A stretch of DNA of 64,000 bases from Ignavibacteria bacterium (GCA_013177855.1 JABLYA010000001.1:977231-1041230); one strand, 5' to 3'. Shown: positions 44,901 through 53,355, numbered from the stretch's first letter. Numbers and translations are program-made. Notes: generated from the letters alone by a model not told the origin.

Positions 44901-45402
44901 TTTACTCTCCTTTTTGTTTCCAAATGAATTTATTATTTTTTTAACAATAGTCAAATACTACCACCCTGCATTATATTATAGAAATCACTAAAACTCGAGA
45001 AACAGTATCAAGTTTTTTAAACGAGCTTAGACAATAATATTTTGTAACAAAAATCTGACCGCCAATTTAATTCGATAGTTTGTATTTTGAATTATATTTA
45101 AGATGTAAAAAACGAACCTCAGAGATATGACCTTTTAATTTAAATCAAAATAATTTGAACTACTTTAACCCAAAATCAATGTTATAGTTTACTGATTTCC
45201 CAGATATATCTTTGATTATAAATTTTAACAATCTCCTTATTGGCTTGAATCAACTATTATCAGAACAAATCCATTACAAAAATTTTACTCTTTTTGATTA
45301 AATACTTCGTTTTTGAATGACGACTTGTTGCTAATTAAAACTAAAAATGTCTTTGATTGCTTTTTAATTATTTATTATAATCAATCAAAATTTGAGTGTA
45401 AA
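44901..45402. other. Gene-free stretch
   Basis: About 500 bp between the divergent short exported gene and the ABC ATPase. It presumably holds promoters for both. Apart from very AT-rich runs, I see no RNA gene, repeat or hairpin of the families found elsewhere. Confidence 0.6.
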
Positions 45403-46158
45403 ATGATATCACTGCGAAATGTAACTAAGAAATTTGGAGAATTTACAGCCGTTGATAATCTCAATCTTGAAATTAAATCTGGAGAATTTTTTGGTTTTCT
45501 TGGTCCAAATGGCGCCGGTAAAACTACCACAATCAAAATGCTCACTGGACTCTATACACCAACATCAGGCAAAATTTTTATAAATGGGATTGACATTCAA
45601 AAAAATCCAATAGAAGCCAAGATGCAAATCGGTTACATTCCCGACGAACCATATCTCTATGATAAACTTACCGGACTTGAATATCTCTACTTCAGCGGTG
45701 GACTTTACAAACTCGATAAAAAATTTTTACATAAGCGAATTGAAGAGTTAATAGAAATATTTGAATTATCTGAATGGATGAACAAACTGACCGAAGAATA
45801 TTCTCGTGGAATGAAACAAAGAATAGCAATTGCATCGGCATTAATCCATAATCCTTCCGTCATTGTAATTGATGAACCAATTGTTGGGCTTGATCCACAT
45901 AGTGCTTTTATTGTTAAAAAAATTTTAAAAGATTATTCAAAGAAAGGTGCATCCGTTTTTATGTCAACACATTTACTTTCAATTGCTGAGGAACTATGCG
46001 ACCGAATTGCGATCATAAAAAACGGGAAGTTAATTTTTGAGAGCCAGACAAATATCTTAAAGGAACTCAAAGAAAGTCACGATGGAAAACTTGAAGAACT
46101 ATTTATTGAACTAACTCGTGAGAATCCTGCAACAGGTAATACCGATAATCGCTTTTGA
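45403..46158 (+). CDS. ABC transporter ATP-binding protein
   Basis: ATPase of an ABC-2-type exporter, 251 aa. Walker A LGPNGAGKTTTIKML, signature EEYSRGMKQRIAIASALI, Walker B VIVIDEPIVGLDPHS, and the switch His region FMSTHLLSIAEELC. The ATG at 45403 starts directly at MISLRNVTKKFGEF; an in-frame upstream ATG at 45313 would add 30 residues unlike the family. The C-terminus TRENPATGNTDNRF looks normal. The natural permease partner is probably the gene at 47329, from which it is separated by 1.2 kb of hairpin arrays and a nuclease gene. Confidence 0.94.
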   Translation: MISLRNVTKKFGEFTAVDNLNLEIKSGEFFGFLGPNGAGKTTTIKMLTGLYTPTSGKIFINGIDIQKNPIEAKMQIGYIPDEPYLYDKLTGLEYLYFSGGLYKLDKKFLHKRIEELIEIFELSEWMNKLTEEYSRGMKQRIAIASALIHNPSVIVIDEPIVGLDPHSAFIVKKILKDYSKKGASVFMSTHLLSIAEELCDRIAIIKNGKLIFESQTNILKELKESHDGKLEELFIELTRENPATGNTDNRF

Positions 46159-46189
46159 AAGTTTGAACTTTTTTATGTCTTGGTTTGAT

Positions 46190-46500
46190 GAATTCTATAA
46201 GACAGCGAAATGTTATCCTGAGCTTGTCGAAGGTAATGTCATCCTGAGCCTGTCGAAGGAAATGTCATCCTGAGCTTGTCGAAGGATGACTTTATTTTTT
46301 GAAATTATGTTCTTACTCGCTGTCATACTTCGATGAACTCAGCATGACAGCGTAATGTCATCCTTAGCTTGTCGAAGGAAATGTCATCCTGAGCCCCGAC
46401 GAAGGATGACTACACTTTTTGAAATTATGTTCTTACTCGCTGTCATACTTCGATAAACTCAGTATGACAGCGAAATGTCAGCCTGACATTTGATCTTAAT
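46190..46500. repeat. Hairpin-repeat block B, left of the GIY-YIG gene
   Basis: Tandem composite units of type 1 hairpin (TGTCATCCTGAGCTTGTCGA, then AGGATGAC), a 29-base linker, then type 2 hairpin (CTGTCATACT...AGTATGACAG). Type 2 copies are at 46320-46350 and 46440-46470, period 120 bp. The linker (TTTTTGAAATTATGTTCTTA core) is almost identical between copies. It ends in a collapsed type 3 remnant (TGTCAGCCTGACATTTG, about 46475) 28 bp before the nuclease ATG. A diverged remnant opens the block near 46201. Confidence 0.9.
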
Positions 46501-46518
46501 AAACACTAATAAAAACTT

Positions 46519-46803
46519 ATGAAACAGTTTTTTGTATACATACTTAAATGTTCAGATGGCAGTTATTATATCGGAATAACGAATGATTTACAGAGAAGAT
46601 TGTATGAGCATCAAAATGGCTTAATGAAAGGTTACACAAGTAGAAAATTACCCGTTGAACTTGTTTTTACTGCAAGTTTTACTGATGTAAACGAAGCCAT
46701 TAGATTTGAAAAACAAATCAAAGGTTGGAGTAGAAAAAAGAAAGAAGCTTTGATAAAAGGTGATTTTGAACTTTTGAAAGCTCTTTCTAAAAAGAAAAAA
46801 TAA
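46519..46803 (+). CDS. Small GIY-YIG nuclease inside a hairpin-repeat array
   Basis: 94-aa single-domain GIY-YIG endonuclease. VYILKCSDGSYYIGITND carries the VY...YIG core, LQRRLYEHQNG the catalytic Arg, and RFEKQIKGWSRKKKEALI the conserved Glu. A basic tail (LLKALSKKKK) follows. Such short family members are usually called UPF0213/YhbQ-like and are of unknown function. It is flanked on both sides by closely related, same-orientation hairpin blocks; spacing is about 20-50 bp to each. It interrupts the ATPase-permease pair. A role in moving or resolving the array is an inference. Confidence 0.92.
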   Translation: MKQFFVYILKCSDGSYYIGITNDLQRRLYEHQNGLMKGYTSRKLPVELVFTASFTDVNEAIRFEKQIKGWSRKKKEALIKGDFELLKALSKKKK

Positions 46804-46828
46804 TTTTGTTTGTTGATCTATGCAATTG

Positions 46829-47213
46829 CTCTCATACTTCGATAAACTCAGTATGACAGCGTAATGTCATCCTTAGCTTGTCGAAGGAAATGTCATCCTG
46901 AGCTTGTCGAAGGTAATGTCATCCTGAGCCTGTCGAAGGATGACTTTACTTTTTGAAATTATGTTCTTACTCGCTGTCATACTTCGATGAACTCAGTATG
47001 ACAGCGAAATGTCATCCTGAGCTTGTCGAAGGTAATGTCATCCTGAGCTTGTCGAAGGATGACTTCACTTTTTGAAATTATGTTCTTACTCGCTGTCATA
47101 CTTCGATGAACTCAGTATGACAGCGAAATGTCATCCTGAGCCCCGACGAAGGATGATCCTAAAGAATGTTTTAATTTTAATTGCTGTCAGGCTTCGACAA
47201 GCTCAGCCTGACA
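46829..47213. repeat. Hairpin-repeat block C, right of the GIY-YIG gene
   Basis: Same composite as block B. Type 2 hairpins at 46829-46859 (one arm altered), 46974-47004 and 47093-47123 (period 119 bp). Type 1 hairpins lie between, each followed by the 29-base TTTTTGAAATTATGTTCTTA-type linker. The right end is a type 1 variant with GAGCCCCGACGA loop, the ATCCTAAAGAATGTTTTAAT spacer and a complete type 3 hairpin (GTCAGGCT...AGCCTGAC, 47186-47212). That end is the mirror of the left end of block A and of the start of block D. Confidence 0.9.
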
Positions 47214-47328
47214 TTTGTATTAAAAAAATTCAGCTATACTTTGATAAATTCTATATAGCAACGAAAAACTAAAGATATCGTGAGTGTATTGAAACCTGAC
47301 ATTTTAGATAAATACAGTTTAAATAATT

Positions 47329-49026
47329 ATGAACGAACTTCTACACATTCTTAAATATAAAATCATAAGTTTCTTAAACATCAATCGATTTTCATCAAGA
47401 AGTGCAAAAATTCGAGGGATTATTTCATCACTCATTTTCATTGGTTTTGGGTACGGAACATTTCTTTTTACAAAGTCAATCCTGAGTTATTTGCTTGAAG
47501 AGGTTCACATCGGATTATTTTTGCTTCATCGTTTTGTCTCAATGCTTTTATTTGTCTTTTTCTTTTCAATCAATGCGGGCAATATCGTGGTCGCTTATTC
47601 TATGATTTTCAAATCAAATGAAGTCTATCACCTGATGACAAAGCCCGTGCATTACATTAAGATCTTTGTCTTCAAGATGTTTGAAAGTATTCTATATAGT
47701 TCTCCAACTTTTTTATTACTTGGAAGTGCCGTTTTATTTGGTTATGGTTCTTACTTCCAGCTCGGTATTGAATTTTACTTTATCTCTATCTTTCTAATCT
47801 TCCTGCCATTTGTATTCACGGCAGCAATCCTTGGAATAATTTTACTTTTGATTTTAATTCAACTCGCAAAGAAAATTGGTCTTAAATCAACTATTGCGAT
47901 AGTATTGATCGTTTACCTCGCAAGTGTTTATGGATTTTTCAAAGTCACCAATCCACGCAGACTTGTAAATGAAGTGATGAGATATTATCCAAATTTAAAT
48001 TTTGATTTCAGTTTTCTTGATCCATTCTTCTCGATTTATCTGCCAAATCACTGGTTTGCTGAATCGCTTCACTGGTTCGTGAAAGGCAATAATTCTCTTG
48101 CATTACAATATGTGTTGATGATTTTTCTCGTTTTTGCATTGGTAGTTATTCTCGCAATTCTTACAGGATTAAATTTATACCATAGATCATATCTAACATC
48201 ACTCGAACTTAAAGCACAGCGAAGTCTTGAACGAAGCAGAGATATAAAGAATTCTGGTTTCTTTAGTTTCAGCAAAAATTCATTTTATGATGCACAAACA
48301 GAGGTTTTGTTGAAAAAAGAATTCTGGCAATTTTTCCGTGAACCTGCTCAATGGTTTCATCTGAGTGTAATCTTATTTTTGATCTTAATTTTTATTGCGA
48401 GTATTTCAAAGGTTAATCTTTTTCAGGCACTGCCGTTTCTTCAGACCGTGACTTATCTTATTGTTTTTATTTTTAATTCATTCTTGATCTCATCGATTTC
48501 ATTAAGATTTTTATATCCAATCGTAAGTATAGAAGCTGAAGCATTATGGAAAATAAAATCAGCTCCGATTTCAATTAAAAAATTATTGCTTGTGAAATTT
48601 TTACCGATAACCTTTTTAACGGTTATTATTGCAGAACTTTTGAATTTCTTTTCACACATACCAATTAAAAAATTTGATATGCTTTTGATTACATCAAGTA
48701 TAAATATCTTTTTTGTTGCCATTTCTCTATCAGCTTTGAATTTTGGAATGGGAATGTATTTTCTTTCATTTGGTGAGAAGAATCCAGTCAAAGTAGCTTC
48801 ATCTCAAGGAGCGACGATTTCCTTTTTGATTAATCTGGTTTATTTAGTTTTTTTGATAGCAACTCTAATTTATCCCGTTAACGATTATTTTTTCAATTCA
48901 ACCCAAAATCTGAACTTGAAATACACACCTTTCATTATTAGCAGTACTTTAATTTTAATTGTGAGTTTGATTTTGATTTACTTTTCACAAAAAGTAAGTC
49001 AGAAAAAATTGTGTAATGATTATTGA
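47329..49026 (+). CDS. ABC-2-type transporter permease-like membrane protein
   Basis: 565-aa membrane protein with about ten to twelve hydrophobic segments in two bundles (residues ~30-280 and 340-555) joined by a charged linker containing SLELKAQRSLERSRD. No ATPase motifs; a putative ABC exporter permease whose partner ATPase gene lies 1.2 kb upstream on the same strand. The gene context (ATPase, then permease) is the normal order; the intervening nuclease and repeats look inserted. Substrate unknown. Block D follows its stop within ~20 bp. Confidence 0.8.
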   Translation: MNELLHILKYKIISFLNINRFSSRSAKIRGIISSLIFIGFGYGTFLFTKSILSYLLEEVHIGLFLLHRFVSMLLFVFFFSINAGNIVVAYSMIFKSNEVYHLMTKPVHYIKIFVFKMFESILYSSPTFLLLGSAVLFGYGSYFQLGIEFYFISIFLIFLPFVFTAAILGIILLLILIQLAKKIGLKSTIAIVLIVYLASVYGFFKVTNPRRLVNEVMRYYPNLNFDFSFLDPFFSIYLPNHWFAESLHWFVKGNNSLALQYVLMIFLVFALVVILAILTGLNLYHRSYLTSLELKAQRSLERSRDIKNSGFFSFSKNSFYDAQTEVLLKKEFWQFFREPAQWFHLSVILFLILIFIASISKVNLFQALPFLQTVTYLIVFIFNSFLISSISLRFLYPIVSIEAEALWKIKSAPISIKKLLLVKFLPITFLTVIIAELLNFFSHIPIKKFDMLLITSSINIFFVAISLSALNFGMGMYFLSFGEKNPVKVASSQGATISFLINLVYLVFLIATLIYPVNDYFFNSTQNLNLKYTPFIISSTLILIVSLILIYFSQKVSQKKLCNDY

Positions 49027-49360
49027 GTTGACAAGCTCAGGGCGACATTTTCACTGTCAGGCTGAGCTCGTCGAAGCCTGACGTTAATTAAAATTAATAA
49101 ATTCTTTAGGGTCATCCTTCGTCGGGGCTCAGGATGACATTTCCTTCGACAAGCTCAGGGTGACCTAAAATTTCCGCTGTCATACTGAGTTTATCGAAGT
49201 ACGACAGCGAGTAAACGCACAATTTCAAAAGTTACAATCACCCTTTTACAAAAACTCAGGATGACATTTCCTTCGACAGACTCAGGGTTACATTTTGTTG
49301 TCATACTGAATTTATCGAAAACGAAATCATACTCGTAATTATCATTTCAAAAATCTGATT
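49027..49360. repeat. Hairpin-repeat block D at the edge of the polymerase N-half
   Basis: Same orientation as block A. Type 3 at 49056-49082, spacer ATTAATAAATTCTTTAGG, type 1 at 49111-49138, type 2 (one arm changed) at 49177-49207, further partial type 1 at ~49240 and a decayed type 2 at ~49299-49320. From 49332 the sequence still follows the type 2-to-type 1 linker (ATTTCAAAAATC), and this similarity runs to the TGA (49361-49363) that ends the polymerase fragment. No ORF seen. Confidence 0.88.
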
Positions 49361-51121
49361 TCACTTAATTTTCTCGATTGTATCTTTCACCACAGCAAGA
49401 GATCTCTGACTCAAAAGATCAATCTTTACCAGACCAAGATCTTCGATTGGATACATATCAGGTTGAGTGATTATAAGACCCAGTCCTTTATTCTCAGCAA
49501 ATTCAAGAGCAGTAAAGTTAGTAATTGGTTCTGGAGAAATTACAATTCCACCAGGATGGATACTCAAGTGATGCGGGAAACCAGCGAGACGCTGAGCAAT
49601 TTTTACAATTGTCTGCATCAATTGATTATCAAATTTCAAATGACGAGCCTCCGGAAATTTCTCAGCAAGTTGAGGGAGATTTTCAGCGCTTGTCCAGGGA
49701 ATAAATTGACTATACTCAGAAATCTCTGAATTACTTAATCCAAAAACTTTTGCAACCTCACGGAATGCGCTTCGAGCTCTAAAAGTTACAGTTGTCGAAA
49801 TCATTGCAACTTTATCTTCTCCATATTTATCAAAAACATATTTTACAATTGCATCTCTTTCTTTCCATGAGAAATCTAAATCAATATCTGGCGGTGAAGC
49901 TCTTCCAAGATTCAAAAATCTTTCAAAGAATAAATTATGTTCAAGCGGATCAACCTGAGTAAGTCCCAGACAATAAGCTACAATACTATTCGCAGCAGAA
50001 CCACGACCGAGCATCATCATATTCATTCGTTTTGCTTGTTGAGCGATATCCCACACAATCAAAAAGTAATCTGCAAAGCCGAGCTGCTCAATAACACTCA
50101 ATTCTTCCTGCAATCGATTCACAGCCTGCTGAGTGATTGGTTTGTATTTCTCTTCGAGTCCTCTGAAGGCAATTTTCCACAGATAAGAGAAAGAAGTTTC
50201 ACCTTCCGGCAGCGGGAATTTTGGATGTTTGTATTTTCCAAATTCGAGATCGACATTACATTGCTCAGCAACACGATAGGAATTTTCAATAGCTTGAGGT
50301 AATGCCCGCCAGAGATTTTTCATTTCTTCTGGTGACTTAAAATAGTTTTCTGGATTGGCAATTGTGTAAAGAATTTGCTTTCCCAAATCGTTCAATGCCG
50401 AAAATTTACTTTTGCCTATTTTTTTCGAATCTGCATCAGACTTTTTTCTTTCAATTAAAGATTCGATTCGCTCTTTGAGCAAATAGTCAATATGTGAGAG
50501 ATTTGTGTTGAACTTAATTGCGATTAAAACTTTGTGAAGCAAATAATCCTCAGGCTGGAGAAAGAAGACTGGATTGGTTGCAACAAATTCAAGTTCATTT
50601 TCAATTGCAAAATTGTAAAGCTCGCGAGTTTTTTTCCTGATAAGTTGATACTCAGGATTATTTTTCGAGACTGCAAATAACTCGATAAACAAATCTTTAA
50701 ATTTTATCTGTCCAGCTTTCTCTTTAAGATTTTTGAGCAACTTGATTGAGGAAGTCAAAATGAAAAGATCACTCTCACCACTGATGAAATAATTAAGAAG
50801 TTTATCAATCAAAGAAAATTTTTCATTCAGTTGTCTCTCGGTAATGATTTTACAAATTTTTGAATATCCGTTTCGATTTTTTGCAAGTAGAACCGAATTT
50901 ATTTCAGGATCAATTGGATCGTTTAGATAGACACCTAAAATTGGTTTAATTCCTTCTTCTTGAGCGAGCTTTGCAAAATCAATCAAACCATACATTCCGT
51001 TGGTATCGGTCAGAGCAATTGCGGGCATATTAAATTTTTTTGCTTGAGCAATCAGCTCTTCAATTCTTATCGCGCCGGTCAGAAAAGAATAATTTGAGTG
51101 TGTGTGAAGGTGAATGAACAT
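49361..51121 (-). CDS. N-terminal half of a DnaE/ImuC-type DNA polymerase III alpha
   Basis: 586 aa with the PHP domain and palm of Pol III alpha. PHP: FIHLHTHSNYSFLTGAIR, LTDTNGMYGLIDFAKLA, GIKPILGVYL. Palm: LGRGSAANSIVAYCLGLTQVDP, then PPDIDLDFSWKERD (two catalytic Asp) and LVKIDLLSQRSLAVV (third Asp). The protein ends DTIEKIK at a TGA, just where the fingers should begin; those are found 6 kb away at 41630-43387. It starts MFIHLHTHS at 51121, overlapping nothing. The altered PHP motif (TDTNGMYG) fits the ImuC/second-DnaE branch, an SOS translesion polymerase. dinB and lexA lie nearby. Confidence 0.9.
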   Translation of the reverse strand: MFIHLHTHSNYSFLTGAIRIEELIAQAKKFNMPAIALTDTNGMYGLIDFAKLAQEEGIKPILGVYLNDPIDPEINSVLLAKNRNGYSKICKIITERQLNEKFSLIDKLLNYFISGESDLFILTSSIKLLKNLKEKAGQIKFKDLFIELFAVSKNNPEYQLIRKKTRELYNFAIENELEFVATNPVFFLQPEDYLLHKVLIAIKFNTNLSHIDYLLKERIESLIERKKSDADSKKIGKSKFSALNDLGKQILYTIANPENYFKSPEEMKNLWRALPQAIENSYRVAEQCNVDLEFGKYKHPKFPLPEGETSFSYLWKIAFRGLEEKYKPITQQAVNRLQEELSVIEQLGFADYFLIVWDIAQQAKRMNMMMLGRGSAANSIVAYCLGLTQVDPLEHNLFFERFLNLGRASPPDIDLDFSWKERDAIVKYVFDKYGEDKVAMISTTVTFRARSAFREVAKVFGLSNSEISEYSQFIPWTSAENLPQLAEKFPEARHLKFDNQLMQTIVKIAQRLAGFPHHLSIHPGGIVISPEPITNFTALEFAENKGLGLIITQPDMYPIEDLGLVKIDLLSQRSLAVVKDTIEKIK

Positions 51122-51169
51122 AGTTGAAAGTAAATTCAGCGGAATTGTTATTGAATTAAATGCTTATGT

Positions 51170-51898
51170 TTATCTTTCAAAAATTGATTCAATTTCTTTT
51201 TCCTGTAAAATTCTGAACTCTCCTTTCTTCAAATCACCAAGCTTCAAATTCCCGATTGATACACGAACAAGTCTCAAAACTTCGATATCCAAGCTTTCAA
51301 AAATTCTTCTGATATGTCGATTTTTTCCTTCGTCAAGTACAATTTCGAGCCAGCAGGTTTTTGTTCCTTCTCTTAAGATTTTTGCTGAGACAACTTCGAA
51401 AATTTCTCCATTCTTATCTTTAATTCCAGAATTAATTTTACTTACCAAATCATCGTTTACCTTTCGATTGAGTTTAATATGATATGTTTTATGAATTCGA
51501 TTTTCTGGATCTAAAATTTTGTTCGCCCAATGAGTATCGTTTGTGAAAAGTAAAAGTCCCTCACTCGCTTTATCCAATCTCCCCACAGGAAAAATGTACG
51601 GAAGGCTATGACCTTCAAAACATTTATAAACTGTATCTCGGTTTTTTTCATCTTTAGCAGTGGTGACAAGTCCACGAGGTTTATTGAGCATAATGTAAGT
51701 AAACTCTTTTGGCTTGATAATCTTATCATCGACTTCAATTTTATCTTTCGTCAGTTTCACTCTAAATCTTAAATCTCTACAAACAATTGAATTTACTTTA
51801 ACCCTTCCTGCTTCGATTAATTTTACCGCTTCTGATCTTGAGCAATAACCCAGTTTCGATAATGCCCTCGGCAGAGATACAACTTTATTCTCGTTCAT
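51170..51898 (-). CDS. RsuA/RluB-family pseudouridine synthase
   Basis: Pseudouridine synthase, 242 aa, acting on rRNA. S4 RNA-binding domain: RALSKLGYCSRSEAVKLIEAG; catalytic Asp in PVGRLDKASEGLLLFTND; then LDEGKNRHIRRIF. RluB/RluE/RluF-type by overall order; the exact target base is not decidable. It is 8 bp downstream of the DUF454 gene and precedes the polymerase N-half by ~50 bp on the same strand. Ends IESIFER. Confidence 0.92.
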   Translation of the reverse strand: MNENKVVSLPRALSKLGYCSRSEAVKLIEAGRVKVNSIVCRDLRFRVKLTKDKIEVDDKIIKPKEFTYIMLNKPRGLVTTAKDEKNRDTVYKCFEGHSLPYIFPVGRLDKASEGLLLFTNDTHWANKILDPENRIHKTYHIKLNRKVNDDLVSKINSGIKDKNGEIFEVVSAKILREGTKTCWLEIVLDEGKNRHIRRIFESLDIEVLRLVRVSIGNLKLGDLKKGEFRILQEKEIESIFER

Positions 51899-51906
51899 AC
51901 TTTAGC

Positions 51907-52284
51907 TTAAATATCTTTTGCAGTTGGAAAAGATAAAATTACAACTGTTCCAATTAGAGCAGCAAGTGCAATTATAAGTTTAACAATCGAACTTGCGTTC
52001 AAAAAAATGATTGACAGAATTACCATTAGCCACATTGCTGAAATGGAGTGAATTTTTCCGCGTAATGGAATTGTTTTGGTTTCAATAAAGTGCTTAACCT
52101 TTGAACCAAAAATTTTATTATTTATAACCCAGTTATAAAGTTTTTCATTACTTCTGATAAAGCAGTAAGCTGCTAAGATCATAAAAATTGTTGTCGGTAA
52201 ACCGGGAACGAAAATTCCAATTAATCCAATTGAAACAAAGACTAATCCAAAAGCCATCAGTAAATATTTTTTGAGTTTTGTCAT
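51907..52284 (-). CDS. YbaN-like DUF454 inner-membrane protein
   Basis: 125-aa small membrane protein of the DUF454/YbaN family. Features are GLIGIFVPGLPTTIFMILAAYCFIRS-type opening (split over residues 21-46), NEKLYNWVINNKIFG, and two C-terminal helices (WLMVILSIIFLNASS and LIIALAALIGTVVIL). Function unknown. It is 8 bp upstream of the pseudouridine synthase gene and probably co-transcribed with it. Confidence 0.88.
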   Translation of the reverse strand: MTKLKKYLLMAFGLVFVSIGLIGIFVPGLPTTIFMILAAYCFIRSNEKLYNWVINNKIFGSKVKHFIETKTIPLRGKIHSISAMWLMVILSIIFLNASSIVKLIIALAALIGTVVILSFPTAKDI

Positions 52285-52437
52285 TTTTAGTTATTCCACT
52301 TTGATGTAAAATTTAGTTTTAAGCTTAAATATAAAAAGTTAACAATATTGTTAATTTAGTGTATTTGAATGTGAGAACAATATTGTAAATCAGACCTATC
52401 GCAATTCCTCAAAGTTTAACAGTAATTTAGACACTCC

Positions 52438-53151
52438 TTATCTCCCAACTGGAATTATATAAAGCGGCTGCTCATTCTCCGGAAGTTTCAAAGCCGCTTT
52501 CACCTTTTCATCGTAAAATGCACCAATTGGAACAGCACCCAGATTCAAAGCTGTTGCTTGTAAAAGCAAATTTTGAGCAGCATGTCCGACTTCAAAGTGA
52601 ACATATCTTTCTGCACGGTTTCCATATTTACGAGATGTTCTCTCATAAACCGCCGCGATCACAAAATCTGCTGCCGCTTTAATAATTGATTCCTGCTGCA
52701 ATGCTGAGTTGTAAAGAGCTTTTCTTTGATCGCCATCGATAACCTTCGTTAATGAATGGGTCTCTGGAATGTATTTATAAACTCCAGCTTCTAAATTTCT
52801 CACATTTCCAACAACTACATAAACTTCAAGCGGATACAAAGCTCCTGCAGACGGCGCTGTTCTCAAACCCCAATTCTTTTCTGTAATACCCTGTACCGAC
52901 CACAGCAATTGGGAAATTTCATTGAGCAATAACGCATCGTTCTTGTATTCTCTAACAGATCTTCTTTTATTAAGAACTTCTTCAAGAGATATTTTACCTT
53001 TTATCTGAGGTGCAGGAAGCGTAATTGTTCCTTTTTGCAAATTCATTTTATCCTCCCCATTAATCTCTGCAGGTTTTAGAAATAAAAGTGTTGTTAGAAA
53101 AAATAAAATCAACAAAAAACCGTAAAGAAATTTGTGTTTAGAAAAATTCAT
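52438..53151 (-). CDS. Exported SagB/ThcOx-type nitroreductase-fold oxidoreductase
   Basis: FMN nitroreductase fold of the SagB/ThcOx branch, 237 aa: KRRSVREYKNDALLL (phosphate contact), RTAPSAGALYPLEVYVVV, RNLEAGVYKYIPETHSL, EVGHAAQNLLLQATALNLG, PLYIIPVGR at the C-terminus. An N-terminal hydrophobic stretch (FLYGFLLILFFLTTLLFL) suggests a membrane anchor or signal peptide, so the enzyme may act in the periplasm. No azoline-forming (TOMM) partner genes are adjacent, so a natural-product role is unsupported. The start at 53151 has AAGGAGGTC upstream. Confidence 0.88.
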   Translation of the reverse strand: MNFSKHKFLYGFLLILFFLTTLLFLKPAEINGEDKMNLQKGTITLPAPQIKGKISLEEVLNKRRSVREYKNDALLLNEISQLLWSVQGITEKNWGLRTAPSAGALYPLEVYVVVGNVRNLEAGVYKYIPETHSLTKVIDGDQRKALYNSALQQESIIKAAADFVIAAVYERTSRKYGNRAERYVHFEVGHAAQNLLLQATALNLGAVPIGAFYDEKVKAALKLPENEQPLYIIPVGR

Positions 53152-53237
53152 TTTTTGACCTCCTTATTTCTGTCTTTTCAAAAACAAAAATATTTTTAAT
53201 TAGCGTAACCATAAATGGTCACACTACCCAAACAAAT

Positions 53238-53253
53238 ACTGCTAAAGCAGTAT
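53238..53253. repeat. Palindrome TACTGCTAAAGCAGTA
   Basis: Perfect 7-bp stem with two-base centre, in the gap between dinB (upstream on the minus strand) and the SagB-type gene. It may act as a weak terminator for dinB, though no T run follows; it also looks like one of the short palindromes scattered through this genome. Confidence 0.4.
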
Positions 53254-53355
53254 GAAAATTTCAATCAAATCTCTTTTATTACATCTTTAAAATAAAATTA
53301 ATGCGCTCACAATTCGAGTAAAATCATCTCAAATAAAAATCTGATTTAATAAATT

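Noticed and set aside
46190-47213. Hairpin arrays as a CRISPR
   Set aside because: Units are palindromic hairpins with near-identical linkers instead of unique spacers, and no cas gene is near.
49361-51121. Split-intein polymerase as in cyanobacteria
   Set aside because: The N-half ends DTIEKIK with no intein N-terminal Cys, and the C-half begins ISSNP without a C-intein ending. The cut is also at a different place.
52438-53151. TOMM/azoline biosynthesis from SagB homology
   Set aside because: No cyclodehydratase or precursor peptide next to it, and the protein has a signal-like N-terminus.
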